The notes: generated from the sequence alone by a model not told the origin. A DNA stretch of 64,000 nucleotides from Haliangium sp050303215 (GCF_050303215.1 NZ_JBNLBH010000006.1:1-64000); one strand, 5' to 3'; shown: positions 9,436 through 18,310, counted from the stretch's first letter. A program made the numbers and translations.

Positions 9436-9956
9436 CCTCATCGACCCAGACCTGGCTCCGACCTGACCCTGCCACCAGTGACATCGAGATCACGCCCATG
9501 GCGTCCGGCGATCTCGACGCGGTGATCGATATCGAGAACCGCTCCTCGCCGGCGCCGTGGTCGGGCCAGCTCTTTCTGGAGGATCTGACCCGCAAGTGGG
9601 CCCACGTGGATCTGGCCCGGGTCGCGCTCGACGGCAGCAGCCTGGTCGTGGTCGGCTTTGCCAACTACTGGCTGGTGCACGACGAGGTCCACCTGCTCAA
9701 CCTCGCCACCCACCCCAACCACCGTCGCCGCGGGATCGGTACCCGGCTGATGGACCACCTGGTGGACGTGGCCACGGGCAATGACTGCCGCCTGATCACG
9801 CTCGAGGTCCGGCGCGCCAACGAGGGCGCCCAAGCCCTGTACCGCAGCCACGGCTTCGAGGCCGTGGGCATGCGCTCGCGCTACTACAGCGACGGCGAGG
9901 ACGCGCTGGTGATGACGCTCGACCTCAACGCCCGGGCCGCCGTCGCGGTCAGGTGA
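9429..9956 (+). CDS. rimI: RimI-like ribosomal protein / N-terminal acetyltransferase (GNAT)
   Basis: 175 residues from the ATG at 9429, which overlaps the end of engB by 7 bases. The GNAT core is clear: a strand with VHLLNLATHP, the acetyl-CoA loop HRRRGIG, the helix TRLMDHLV, and the C-terminal ANEGAQALYRSHGFEAVGMRSRYY typical of RimI, which acetylates the N-terminus of S18. An N-terminal extension of about 20 residues precedes the usual start (EITPMASGDLDAV). The context with engB supports a ribosome-linked role. Confidence 0.88.
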   Translation: MLTSSTQTWLRPDPATSDIEITPMASGDLDAVIDIENRSSPAPWSGQLFLEDLTRKWAHVDLARVALDGSSLVVVGFANYWLVHDEVHLLNLATHPNHRRRGIGTRLMDHLVDVATGNDCRLITLEVRRANEGAQALYRSHGFEAVGMRSRYYSDGEDALVMTLDLNARAAVAVR

Positions 9957-10020
9957 CGGCGGCGCTTGGCGACCCCCCTGCGCGTTGCATCGGGGCCCGC
10001 AATCGCCGAAGCTCGGGCCC

Positions 10021-11175
10021 ATGTGGCAAGCAACGATACAGTCGTCTTGGGCCTGCACGTGCGCCGCGCTGGCGCTCGCCTGGGTGGCACCCGGATGCGG
10101 TAGCACCGCGCAGTCGACGTCGTCCGCGGCGAGCACGAGCGCCTCGACGGGCGACGAGGTCAGCACCGGCGCCGAGCTGGTCGATCTAGTGGTGCTCAAT
10201 GAGCTGCAACAAGGCCCGGGCAACATCACGGTCACACCCGACGGCCGGGTGTTCGTCAGTCAGCACCAGTTCTATGAGCCGGAGGTGCCCGTGGTGCTCG
10301 TCAAGGCCGACGGCGAGGTCGTGCCCATCATCACCGACGGCGCGCTCGACGCGGTGCTGGGCATCCAGTCGGACGACGAGGGCGTGGTGTGGATGCTCGA
10401 CAACGGCCTGCGCTCGGGCACGGAGCCCCAGCTCTTGGCCTGGGACAGCCGCGACGGCCAGCGGCTGATGTTCATCGATCTGGGCGAGGTCACGGCCAAG
10501 GACTCCTTCGTCAACGATCTGGTCGTGGATGACACTCACAGGAGCTTGTACATCGCCGATCCGGCCGGCGGCAGCAACGCGGCCATCATCGTGGTCGACT
10601 TCGAGGAGCAGCTCGCCCGCCGCGTGCTCGAGGGACACGAGAGCGTCGTGCCCGAGGACGTGGATCTGGTCATCGACGGTACGCCGGTACGCATCCGCCA
10701 GCCCGACGGCAGCGAGCTCGCGCCGCGCGTGGGCATCAACCCGATCGCCGCCGACGCCGACAACGAGTGGCTGTACTACGGGCCGATGCACGGCCACAGC
10801 ATGTACCGGGTGCGCACCAGCGACCTGCGCGACCCCACCCTGAGCGCCGAGGAGCTGGCCGCGCGGGTCGAGCGCTGGGCCGATAAGCCCATCTGCGACG
10901 GCATCTCGATCGATACGGCGGGCAATATCTATATCTCGGATCTGGCCGCCAACGCCATCGGCGTCATCGACGCCGAGCGCAACTATCGGGTGTTGGTGTC
11001 GGATCCGCGGCTGAGCTGGCCCGACGCGTTCAGCTACGGCCCCGACGGACGCATGTACGTGGTGGCCAATCAGCTCCACCGCAGCGCCACGCTCAACGCC
11101 GGCACCGACGCCTCCAAGCCGCCCTACCGGGTGCTGACCTTCAAGCCCCTGGCCCCGGGCGTGGTCGGCCGCTGA
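10021..11175 (+). CDS. Major royal jelly protein / Yellow-like beta-propeller lipoprotein
   Basis: 384 residues from the ATG at 10021; a TTG at 9985 is also in frame. The first 27 residues form a lipoprotein signal with a lipobox ending APGC, followed by a Ser/Thr/Ala-rich tether. The rest shows the MRJP/Yellow fold pattern: GNITVTPDGRVFVSQHQF, VVWMLDNGLRSG, FVNDLVVDDTHRSLYIAD, ICDGISIDTAGNIYISD, and PDAFSYGPDGRMYVVAN. Bacterial members of PF03022 are secreted or lipid-anchored sugar-lactone or gluconolactonase-like propellers of poorly known substrate. It is convergent with the following minus-strand lipoprotein gene. Confidence 0.85.
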   Translation: MWQATIQSSWACTCAALALAWVAPGCGSTAQSTSSAASTSASTGDEVSTGAELVDLVVLNELQQGPGNITVTPDGRVFVSQHQFYEPEVPVVLVKADGEVVPIITDGALDAVLGIQSDDEGVVWMLDNGLRSGTEPQLLAWDSRDGQRLMFIDLGEVTAKDSFVNDLVVDDTHRSLYIADPAGGSNAAIIVVDFEEQLARRVLEGHESVVPEDVDLVIDGTPVRIRQPDGSELAPRVGINPIAADADNEWLYYGPMHGHSMYRVRTSDLRDPTLSAEELAARVERWADKPICDGISIDTAGNIYISDLAANAIGVIDAERNYRVLVSDPRLSWPDAFSYGPDGRMYVVANQLHRSATLNAGTDASKPPYRVLTFKPLAPGVVGR

Positions 11176-11209
11176 GCGGGCTCGCGCGCCTCTGATGATG
11201 ACCCGGGCC

Positions 11210-11842
11210 TTACGGGGCGGGCAGCGTCACCACGAGGGGCTCGGACTCGGTCACGGTCTGCCAGTCGAGCAACGCCTGGATGCTGTAGCGGTGACGCTCG
11301 CCTTCGAGGATGGGGGTCTCGCCCCAGCCGACCGCGAACCGGACCTCGACCTTGCCCGTGAGCGGCGCACCGGGCTGGGCCTCGCCGTAGTGATCGCGAA
11401 GCGCAAGGGGCACGAGGGCCACGTCTCCCTCCAGGCGGGCCTTGCTCGCGAGTTCCACGGTCGTGGGGATCTCGATGATGTTGTAGTCCTTGTCCGGGTC
11501 CGGGGGATGAACGCCGTGCAAGAGGAGCAACGAGGAATCCCGGCGCAGGACGTACGGCATGCGTTTGTTGTGGAGGACGTGCACGGGGGTGTCACCGATG
11601 TTCTCGACCGACCAGTGCACGGTGTGGGCATCGGTTCCCGGGCCGGCCGCGGACAGGGTCACGCGCACGGGCGCGCTCGACTTCGACGTGGTCATGGTTT
11701 GATTCTCCTCTCCGGCGGCGTGCACGGAAGAGCGGCCCGAACACGCGCCCAGGCCGACCAGCAAGACGAGGACAACGGGTCCGGGCAGTCTTGTGGGCAG
11801 CCTCGTGGGCAGCCTGCTCATGGGCAGCCTGCTAGCGGACAT
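11210..11842 (-). CDS. Lipoprotein of unknown function, translationally coupled to the M91-type peptidase
   Basis: 210 residues. I choose the ATG at 11842 because it overlaps the TAG stop of the upstream metallopeptidase by 11 bases; an ATG at 11821 is the next option. A short repeated RLPT motif precedes the hydrophobic core and lipobox (LLVGLGAC). The mature part is predicted all-beta, with an Ig-like pattern (TVHWSVENIGDTPVHVLHN, VEVRFAVGWGE). The coupling to a putative secreted peptidase makes an inhibitor or immunity role possible, but that is inference from position only. It could also be an unrelated envelope protein. Confidence 0.7.
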   Translation of the reverse strand: MSASRLPMSRLPTRLPTRLPGPVVLVLLVGLGACSGRSSVHAAGEENQTMTTSKSSAPVRVTLSAAGPGTDAHTVHWSVENIGDTPVHVLHNKRMPYVLRRDSSLLLLHGVHPPDPDKDYNIIEIPTTVELASKARLEGDVALVPLALRDHYGEAQPGAPLTGKVEVRFAVGWGETPILEGERHRYSIQALLDWQTVTESEPLVVTLPAP

Positions 11843-12845
11843 CGCGGCCCCCGCTGCCGTGGCGCTCGGTGAGTCCATGCTCGCGTCGCAGGGCGTTTTC
11901 GGAGATGCCGGCGCCCTCGACGGTCTCCTGCTCTTCGCGGTTGGAGTAGGCGGGATCCGTGGCCGCCAGGTTCCTGCGGTTGCGGCCGGCCTGGTTGTGC
12001 CGAGCGTGGATCATCTCGTGGCCGAGGAAGATGTACACCGGGTCGGCGATCTCGTTGCCGCCCGCGTCGTACACCTTGATGTCGGTGTCGGAGCAGTTGG
12101 GGTCGATCTGGATGATCGTGGTGCCGCCGCCGCCGGAGCTGCCGTCGGCCTGCTCGAGCGTGGCCGCGCTGCCGCGAATGGCGTTGGCGCCGCCGTAGAT
12201 CTGGGCCGCGGACGGGCGGATGGTGACCGTCTGGGAGCCGTTGACCAGGTCTCGGACCAACTGTCGCCCGGTGGGGCGCGACATCAACAGACCGATCCGC
12301 TGCAGGATGCTGGCCTGAAAGCCTCCGTGCTGGACGCCGCTGCTGTCGGTCTCGGTGATCCGGATCTGGCCGGAGCCGTCCTTGACCTTGTTCCAGTCGG
12401 CCTGGACCGCGCTGAACTCCGTCTCGGTGATCTGCTCGCCCTCGACGCCGGCGACCGGGGTCGTGGTCGAGTCAGGGACGATCCAGTAGTCGCCGAACTC
12501 GGTGCACAAGCCGCGACCGGGCGGGGCCTGATCGCCCCCCTCCATCTGGATGGCCGCGCCGGCGGCCTTGCGCTGGATCGGTGCGTGACCGCCCCCTGCC
12601 AGCGCCGGGGGCACGGTCCCGCGATGGGCCGCGTCCATCCACGGGTCCGCCGTCCACTCCGCCGCCGTCTTGACCCCGGCTCGCGGCGCCGACGCTCCGG
12701 CCGCGCTGCGCTGCACCGGGGTGCCCGCAGCGGGCCCGAGCCGACTCGTGGGCGTGACTTTGCCGGGCGATACCTGCCGACGCGCGCTGTCCTTGGCGCC
12801 GCGGGCGCCATCCGGTGATGATCGCTTGTCGAACTCGTTGCTCAT
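11832..12845 (-). CDS. M91 (NleD-like) zinc metallopeptidase with QRKA-type N-terminal motifs
   Basis: 337 residues from the ATG at 12845 (an ATG at 12866 is also in frame). There is no signal peptide. The disordered N-terminal 105 residues contain VQRSAAG (44-50) and IQRKAAG (90-96), repeats familiar from toxins and DUF4157 proteins linked to extracellular contractile injection systems. The C-terminal domain has HEMIHARH (276-283), a zincin HExxH, followed by YSNREEQETVEG and a RREHGLTERHG tail, matching the M91 effector peptidase family (NleD cleaves host MAP kinases). No injection-system genes are in this window. Downstream and overlapping is a lipoprotein gene. Confidence 0.8.
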   Translation of the reverse strand: MSNEFDKRSSPDGARGAKDSARRQVSPGKVTPTSRLGPAAGTPVQRSAAGASAPRAGVKTAAEWTADPWMDAAHRGTVPPALAGGGHAPIQRKAAGAAIQMEGGDQAPPGRGLCTEFGDYWIVPDSTTTPVAGVEGEQITETEFSAVQADWNKVKDGSGQIRITETDSSGVQHGGFQASILQRIGLLMSRPTGRQLVRDLVNGSQTVTIRPSAAQIYGGANAIRGSAATLEQADGSSGGGGTTIIQIDPNCSDTDIKVYDAGGNEIADPVYIFLGHEMIHARHNQAGRNRRNLAATDPAYSNREEQETVEGAGISENALRREHGLTERHGSGGRDVR

Positions 12846-12995
12846 GTGTGCCCCTCGGTCGAACAAGGTGACTCTACATCAATTTCAGTCTGACACGATC
12901 GTGCATGTGAACATCGGCCTCGGTCCCCGCGGGCATGCCCGCAGCCGAGCGCGTGGGCGCGGCTCTTCGGGCGGATGCGTGGTAGCATCGTCCGC

Positions 12996-13283
12996 ATGCG
13001 CGCCGTTGTCGTTGTTCTCGCGATCGCAGCAACGGTCGTATCCTGCGCTCCGGTTACGGAGTGGTGTGGCGAGCTTAGGGACGAGCAAGATCGACCGATC
13101 GCACGCTCGGATTGCTCACGTCACGCAGGCGAATGCCTGGGGACCGTCATGGCCGACAAGCCCGGTCGTGTCGCCGGGCAGAACCGTTGTAGCTGGTGCC
13201 TCGAGCTGTGCAAAGGCACCGGCGAATGGCCCGATCGTACGCAAACAGGCAAGGATTGCAGGTATTGGGACCAATCGCGGTAG
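12996..13283 (+). CDS. Small cysteine-rich lipoprotein
   Basis: 95 residues from the ATG at 12996; an ATG at 12975 would add 7 residues. The hydrophobic core AVVVVLAIAATVVSC is a lipoprotein signal with the lipid-attachment Cys at residue 17. The short mature part holds seven more Cys, suggesting disulphide bonding in the periplasm or outside. No family is recognised. It is divergent from the M91-type peptidase (150-bp spacer), and its 3' end overlaps the next reading frame. Confidence 0.6.
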   Translation: MRAVVVVLAIAATVVSCAPVTEWCGELRDEQDRPIARSDCSRHAGECLGTVMADKPGRVAGQNRCSWCLELCKGTGEWPDRTQTGKDCRYWDQSR

Positions 13284-13663
13284 AACGTGAGCTGCGTGAT
13301 GTACTGCGACGCGCAACCGCGCAGGAGCCGTACGAAAGCGTGACAGCGCGCCTCGAAACCGTCGAGCAGTCGCCAGAAGCAACCGGCTACGAGGTAGCTA
13401 TCCGGCACACCCGCCTTTCTCTGTGCTGGCTGTACAGGCTCCCGCTCGAGGATGTCATGGCCTCGTTGCGATCATACCTGGCCGCTTGTCCGTCTGTTCT
13501 AGACCAGGCCACGGCGGTGATGGCTACGGTGCGAGACTACCCCGCGGCCGCCGACATAATGGACGAACTGGAAGACAGCCTGATGCTGGCTCCGCTGTCC
13601 GTCGAAGCGGTCAACGTGCGTCGCATGTGGGCGCAGTTGCGCCGCGACTTGCGGCACCCGTAG
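13226..13663 (+). CDS. Hypothetical helical protein overlapping the cysteine-rich lipoprotein
   Basis: 145 residues if started at the ATG at 13226; TTG codons at 13256 and 13265 are other options. The start lies inside the previous gene, giving an overlap of up to 58 bases in another frame. The sequence is mostly helical (ERELRDVLRRATAQEP, LEDVMASLRSYLAAC, ADIMDELEDSLML), with no signal peptide or known motif. Codon use here is less GC-biased than in neighbouring core genes. I do not recognise it. The overlap suggests co-expression with the lipoprotein. Confidence 0.5.
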   Translation: MARSYANRQGLQVLGPIAVERELRDVLRRATAQEPYESVTARLETVEQSPEATGYEVAIRHTRLSLCWLYRLPLEDVMASLRSYLAACPSVLDQATAVMATVRDYPAAADIMDELEDSLMLAPLSVEAVNVRRMWAQLRRDLRHP

Positions 13664-13694
13664 TCAGGGCCAGCGGCCTCGAGGACGCCGTCGC

Positions 13695-14618
13695 TCAGGG
13701 CGGGAACTCGATGACCACCGGGACGTCGTCGTCGCGGGTGAGCAGGTAGGCGGTGGTGCCGCCGGCAACGGCGGCCACGCCGACCAGGGTCCACACCCAC
13801 CAGCGCTTGTACCAGGCCGACTCCTGCCGGGCCAGGGACGCGCGCACCAGCACCTCGCTGTCGGGGGGCACGGCGGCCGAGGCCTCGAAGGGCACGTAGC
13901 CCTCGCTGGCGATGCGGATGTCGTAGCTGGCCGGGGCCGGCAGGCGCACCGGGTCGAGGGGCGTGCGGCCGCGCGAGGTGCCGCCGATGATGACCTCGGC
14001 GCCGGCGATGTTGGCCTGGATGCGGATGACGCCGTAGCGCAGGAAGTCGCCGTCGGGCATGACCCGACGCAGGTAGGTGAGCAGCTTGTCGGTGTCGGGC
14101 GCCTGGTCGGGAGCCAGGGCCTCGGCGATGCGGGCGTCGACCTCGGCCCCGCCGACGTCGATGCGCTGGAGGGTCAGGATGACGTCGCCGAATCGGCTGA
14201 CGCCTACCAGGAGCACGTCCGCAACCCGCAGGCGGCGGCCGATGCGGGCGATGCAGGCGACGTCGCCGGCGCAGTCGACCACGGCGCCGTCGAGGCGGTT
14301 GCCAAAGCGGCGCCGGGCGTCGGTGACGTCGAGCACCTCCAAGGAGGTCTTGTCGCGCAGGATCGCGGCCAGGCGCTGGTCGATGCCGGGTAGCTCGTCG
14401 GCACCGGCACGGAAACCGAGCACGGCCACGGCCCGACGGGGATCGGGGGCCTCGAAGCCGGCGCCGGCTCCGTCGGAGTCGTCGTCGCCGCCCGCCTGCT
14501 CGGTCTGGGGCCCGGCCGGGGGCTCGTCGTCAGCCCAAGCCGGGCCCGCCCCAACCCCGATCAGGCCGGCGATCGCGGTCGCGATCAGCGCCGCCCAACG
14601 CCCCGACCGCCGCCGCAC
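13695..14618 (-). CDS. PEGA-domain secreted/membrane-anchored protein
   Basis: 307 residues from the GTG at 14618, 7 bases after the stop of the upstream lipoprotein gene. This start gives a good signal peptide (RRRSGRWAALIATAIAGL to a PAWA cleavage site). Residues about 45-170 resemble a TolB-N/FlgO-like region (AVAVLGFRAG, LEVLDVTDARRRFGNRLDG, CAGDVACIARIGRRL), common in myxobacterial proteins that precede PEGA domains. A PEGA repeat follows (GAEVIIGGTSRGRTPLDPVRLPAPASYDI). Near the C-terminus a membrane helix (WWVWTLVGVAAVAGGTTAYLL) leaves a short acidic tail. PEGA proteins bind surfaces or polysaccharide, but the ligand here is unknown. Confidence 0.8.
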   Translation of the reverse strand: MRRRSGRWAALIATAIAGLIGVGAGPAWADDEPPAGPQTEQAGGDDDSDGAGAGFEAPDPRRAVAVLGFRAGADELPGIDQRLAAILRDKTSLEVLDVTDARRRFGNRLDGAVVDCAGDVACIARIGRRLRVADVLLVGVSRFGDVILTLQRIDVGGAEVDARIAEALAPDQAPDTDKLLTYLRRVMPDGDFLRYGVIRIQANIAGAEVIIGGTSRGRTPLDPVRLPAPASYDIRIASEGYVPFEASAAVPPDSEVLVRASLARQESAWYKRWWVWTLVGVAAVAGGTTAYLLTRDDDVPVVIEFPP

Positions 14619-14625
14619 CGCTCGC

Positions 14626-16266
14626 TCAGCGCGAGCCGTAGAGCACCGAAATGCCCAGTGGTTCAGAGGCGTTCCCCTCGGTAATGCTGACGTCGTCGCC
14701 GCGCGCACATCCCCAGTCGACGATGAGGGCGCCGGGATCGAGCTGTACGATGTCACAGCGGGTGATGACATGCTGGACCGGGGTGGTCGTGGCCACATCG
14801 ACGAGCATATACTCCACGGTGCGGATGTCCATGGCGGACACGATCAGATTCCCGTCCAGTCTGCTGGGCTGCGAGAAGTAGGTGCCCTCGAACAGAAGCG
14901 CGATGCCGCCGGCCCCCGGTACGACCGCCAGATCGAAGGCGTAGATGCCGTCGGCGTCCACCTCCAGGGCCGCGACCTGGCCGGTGTCGCTGAACACCGG
15001 GGTCTCGACCTCGAGCGCGAAGGGGGGCAGGTCGATGACGGTCTGGGTGTCGCCCTCGAGGTCGAGGGCCAAGACCCGGATCTGGGCGTTGCCCTGCTGG
15101 CTCGGGTCGGCCGGCGCGATCTCGGAGGTCACGGCCCACATGCGCTTGTTCCACAGCGCCACCGCACTGACGTTGCGGATGATGGGGGCGTCGAAGGAGC
15201 TCACCTCGCCGGGGCCGATCGGGACCCGCCACAGGGTGCCGGGCACGCCGCTGTTGGGCGACGGGGTGCAGCTATCGGCGACCACCAGGAAGGCGCCGTC
15301 GTCAGCGGCGGCGAGGTCCTGGGCCGGTGCACCCAGTTCGATCTCCTGCACGATGGAGGCGCCGTTCGCCAGCGAGATCTCCACCACCTTGGAGGTCGGG
15401 CTGGTGCAGTCGAGGCCGTCGATGCGGTCGACCAGGGCGAACACCCGTGCGGGGTCCTCGGCCCCGGCCGAGACTCGGCCCACCGAGCCCAGGGGGAGGA
15501 ACGTGATCTCCTCGCGACCGTCCCGGGCGGCGAAGAGGTCGACGACGGACACCCCCCCGGTGGCGCCGTCGTGGGCGACCACGGCGTAGCGGCCGTCGGC
15601 GGACACGGCCACGTCGGAGGCGGGCGCGAACAGGTCGACGGGCACCGACAGGGGCTGGTGGTTGCCGGTGGCGACCAGGCGCAGGTCGGAGATCAGCGCG
15701 CTGGTGTCGTCGAGGGGGTCCTCGTGCCGAGCCGTGATCACCACCAGTTGCTTGCCGTTGTAGGTGGGCACCGCGACCTGAGCCGGGGTGCTGAGGTCGA
15801 TGGAGCGCAGCACGGAGCCCGGGGCCGCCGAGGCGTCGCGGCTGGTGTCGATGGCGTCGACGCCGCTGGCGCCGCCGAGGTAGACGAAGGGGCGCCGGAT
15901 CTCGATGGTGACGACCCGGGCCACGCCGGCCTCGATCTCGATCTCGTCCGGGGTCCGGCCGAAACCGATCAACCGCTGGGTGCCCGAACGCAGCTCCACG
16001 GCCATGCGCAGGGCCTGGCCGGCCGGGAACTCGTCGATGACCAGGGAGGCGTTGTGGTCGGTCACCGGGCGGGTGATGCGGCTGGTGGCCTCCCCAGACT
16101 CCCAGTACAGGAGGCTCACCTCGGCAACCTCACCGAGCAGCGGCGCCAGCTCGTCATCGGGGAAGGCGAGCTGGAGCTCGATGGCGCCGGTGTCGGAGCA
16201 CGCCGGTAGCGCCGCGGCGACGAACACGAGGCAGGCCGTCTGGAGGAAACGTGTATCAGCTAACAT
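14626..16266 (-). CDS. Large lipoprotein, predicted beta-propeller-like
   Basis: 546 residues from the ATG at 16266. The signal MLADTRFLQTACLVFVAAALPAC has a lipobox with the lipid Cys at residue 23. Residues 40-140 resemble a beta-sandwich (SLLYWESGEATSRITRPV). From about 150 on, blade-like repeats with VAVSADGRYAVVAHD, LAAADDGAFLVVAD, SAVALWNKRMWAVTSE and AALEVDADGIYAFDLA suggest a seven-bladed propeller. Several Cys pairs occur in the middle. I do not know the specific family. It is divergent from the Ser/Thr kinase with an 82-bp spacer and likely co-transcribed with the PEGA protein 7 bases downstream. Confidence 0.7.
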   Translation of the reverse strand: MLADTRFLQTACLVFVAAALPACSDTGAIELQLAFPDDELAPLLGEVAEVSLLYWESGEATSRITRPVTDHNASLVIDEFPAGQALRMAVELRSGTQRLIGFGRTPDEIEIEAGVARVVTIEIRRPFVYLGGASGVDAIDTSRDASAAPGSVLRSIDLSTPAQVAVPTYNGKQLVVITARHEDPLDDTSALISDLRLVATGNHQPLSVPVDLFAPASDVAVSADGRYAVVAHDGATGGVSVVDLFAARDGREEITFLPLGSVGRVSAGAEDPARVFALVDRIDGLDCTSPTSKVVEISLANGASIVQEIELGAPAQDLAAADDGAFLVVADSCTPSPNSGVPGTLWRVPIGPGEVSSFDAPIIRNVSAVALWNKRMWAVTSEIAPADPSQQGNAQIRVLALDLEGDTQTVIDLPPFALEVETPVFSDTGQVAALEVDADGIYAFDLAVVPGAGGIALLFEGTYFSQPSRLDGNLIVSAMDIRTVEYMLVDVATTTPVQHVITRCDIVQLDPGALIVDWGCARGDDVSITEGNASEPLGISVLYGSR

Positions 16267-16348
16267 CTTGGTTGATTTCACGCTATCATCGCAGGTCGAG
16301 ACCGACAAGACGGCGCCCCGCCGTCGCGCGCTTCCGTTCAACCCTCAT

Positions 16349-18310
16349 ATGCCGGCCTCTCCGTACCAGCCGCCCGTGGCGGCGCAGTTCATGGGTGAGC
16401 CGCTCCCCCAGGTGTTCGGCCGTTATCTCTTGGTCCAACGCCTGTCCAGCGGCGGTATGGGTGAGATCTTCCTGGCCAAGTATGGGCTGTCAGGGTTCGA
16501 AAAGGTGTGCGTCATCAAGAAGGTGCTGCCGCACCTGAGCGAGGACGAGCACTTCATCTCCCGCTTCGTAGACGAGGCCCAGGTCGCGATCCAGCTCCAA
16601 CACGCCAATATCGCTCAGGTCTACGAGGTCGCCCGGGTCGACAATCAGTACTTCCTGTCGATGGAGTTCGTCGAGGGCTGCGACCTGCGCCGGGCCCTCA
16701 CCCGCCTGGGCGAGCAGGGGCGCTTGTTCCCGGTGGAGCTGGCGCTGTACCTCGCCCGCGACGTGGCCGCCGGGCTGTCGTACGCCCACCGCCGCAAGGA
16801 CCTGAGCGGCCAGCACCTGGGCCTGGTGCACTGCGATGTGTCGCCGCCCAACGTGATGATCTCGTACGAGGGCGAGGTCAAGGTCATCGACTTCGGCATC
16901 GCCAAGAGCGCGCTCGCAGGCACCGCCACCGATCCCAAGATGGGTTTTGGCAAGATCGGCTACATGGCCCCGGAGCAGCTCGTGCGCGGCGGCCGCATCG
17001 ACCCGCGCACGGACGTGTACGCCACCGGCGCGGTGCTGTTCGAGCTGCTCACCGGCCGGCGCCTGTACGACGCCGCGGTCAGCGATTACCGCGAGCTGGC
17101 CAAGCGCGTGATCCGCGGTCAGCACCCGCGTCCATCCCAGGTGATGCCCGCGCTGGCGCCGTACGACGGCCTGGTCTGCAAGGCCCTGCACCCGGACCCG
17201 AAACACCGCTTCCAAAGCGCAGCCGAGCTGCGCGACGCGCTGCAGGGGGCCTTGGTCCAAATCAACCCGACCCTGTCGGCCGAGCAGGTCGGCGGCTTCG
17301 TGCGCGACCTGTTCTCCGGCGAGATGGCCGCGCTGCGCAAGCTGGTCGCCACTGCTCACTCGGCGGATCTGCGGCCGTGGCAGGCTCAGCTCGCCCAGCA
17401 GTCGAACACGACGGTGTCGTTTGCGATCGCGCCCCTGGCCACGCGCGAGATGGACGTCGCCCACCTGACCGGTGAGGAGCAGCTCGAAGGGGACCTCTCT
17501 GGCGACCTCTCAGGAGACCTCTCAGGGGATCGGCCAGGGGATCTCGAAGACGAGCCCACCGAAATCGGGGCCGTGCCGTCGGTGGCGATGCGCGCGCTCG
17601 GACGCGCGCGCCGGGCCCCGAGTTGGCTGTGGGTGGTCATCGGGGTGCTCTCGCTGGCAGGCGGCATCGCCGCGGCGGCCTGGTTCGATCACAGCCGGGA
17701 CGCCGAGAGCGCGGCCGCCCCGATGGGCCCGGCCGACGGCGTCAAGGCCGACCGGACCGCGACTCCCACGCCCGAGCAACAGCCCTCGACCGGCTCGGAT
17801 CCGGCCAACCCGCCCCCGACCAGCGCGCGCCCGAACGCGGCGATCGATGCCCCGAGCGCCGGGACGGACACGCCCGAGGACGATCCGACCGTCGAGATGG
17901 GCACCGACCCCGACCACCCGACGACACCCGACCCGGCGACACTCGACCCGGCGACACTCGACCAGGCGACACCCGACGAGCCCGAGACGGCCCGGTCCGG
18001 ATCATCCAACCGGCGCCAGCGCCGCAACCGCCAGCGCCGCAACCGGCCGACGGTCCAGGAGCCGACGCCGGCGCCGGAGCCGGTCGAGGAGCTGACCCCG
18101 GCCGAGGTCGAGGCCAAGTTCAGCCGCGTCGCCCGTGAGTACCAGCAGTTCAAGAAGAGCTACGGGGCCCGGTTCGAGAGCGAGTGGGCCGACCTCGCCC
18201 ACATCGCTCAATACGCGGGCACCAGCCCCACCCCGGAGCGGCTGCGCGAGCTGTCGAACGCGCTCGACCGCTTCCGCCGCAAGATGAAGTCGGCCCAGGG
18301 CAGCCCCTGA
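16349..18310 (+). CDS. Membrane-anchored Ser/Thr protein kinase (PknB/Pkn2-like, HCD type)
   Basis: 653 residues from the ATG at 16349. The kinase domain spans about residues 23-290, with a Gly-rich loop LSSGGMGEIF, catalytic Lys in CVIKKVL, catalytic loop HCDVSPPNV (H161, D163), DFG (D181) and GYMAPEQL. The usual Arg of HRD is Cys, so this is a non-RD kinase, a common deltaproteobacterial variant. A linker holds three LSGD repeats. One membrane helix lies near 426-447 (WLWVVIGVLSLAGGIAAAAWF), followed by a Pro/Thr/Asp-rich periplasmic segment with tandem DPATL repeats and an alkaline Arg/Asn stretch, then a helical C-terminus. The kinase is therefore cytoplasmic with an extracytoplasmic tail that may sense or contact the envelope. 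Confidence 0.92.
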   Translation: MPASPYQPPVAAQFMGEPLPQVFGRYLLVQRLSSGGMGEIFLAKYGLSGFEKVCVIKKVLPHLSEDEHFISRFVDEAQVAIQLQHANIAQVYEVARVDNQYFLSMEFVEGCDLRRALTRLGEQGRLFPVELALYLARDVAAGLSYAHRRKDLSGQHLGLVHCDVSPPNVMISYEGEVKVIDFGIAKSALAGTATDPKMGFGKIGYMAPEQLVRGGRIDPRTDVYATGAVLFELLTGRRLYDAAVSDYRELAKRVIRGQHPRPSQVMPALAPYDGLVCKALHPDPKHRFQSAAELRDALQGALVQINPTLSAEQVGGFVRDLFSGEMAALRKLVATAHSADLRPWQAQLAQQSNTTVSFAIAPLATREMDVAHLTGEEQLEGDLSGDLSGDLSGDRPGDLEDEPTEIGAVPSVAMRALGRARRAPSWLWVVIGVLSLAGGIAAAAWFDHSRDAESAAAPMGPADGVKADRTATPTPEQQPSTGSDPANPPPTSARPNAAIDAPSAGTDTPEDDPTVEMGTDPDHPTTPDPATLDPATLDQATPDEPETARSGSSNRRQRRNRQRRNRPTVQEPTPAPEPVEELTPAEVEAKFSRVAREYQQFKKSYGARFESEWADLAHIAQYAGTSPTPERLRELSNALDRFRRKMKSAQGSP

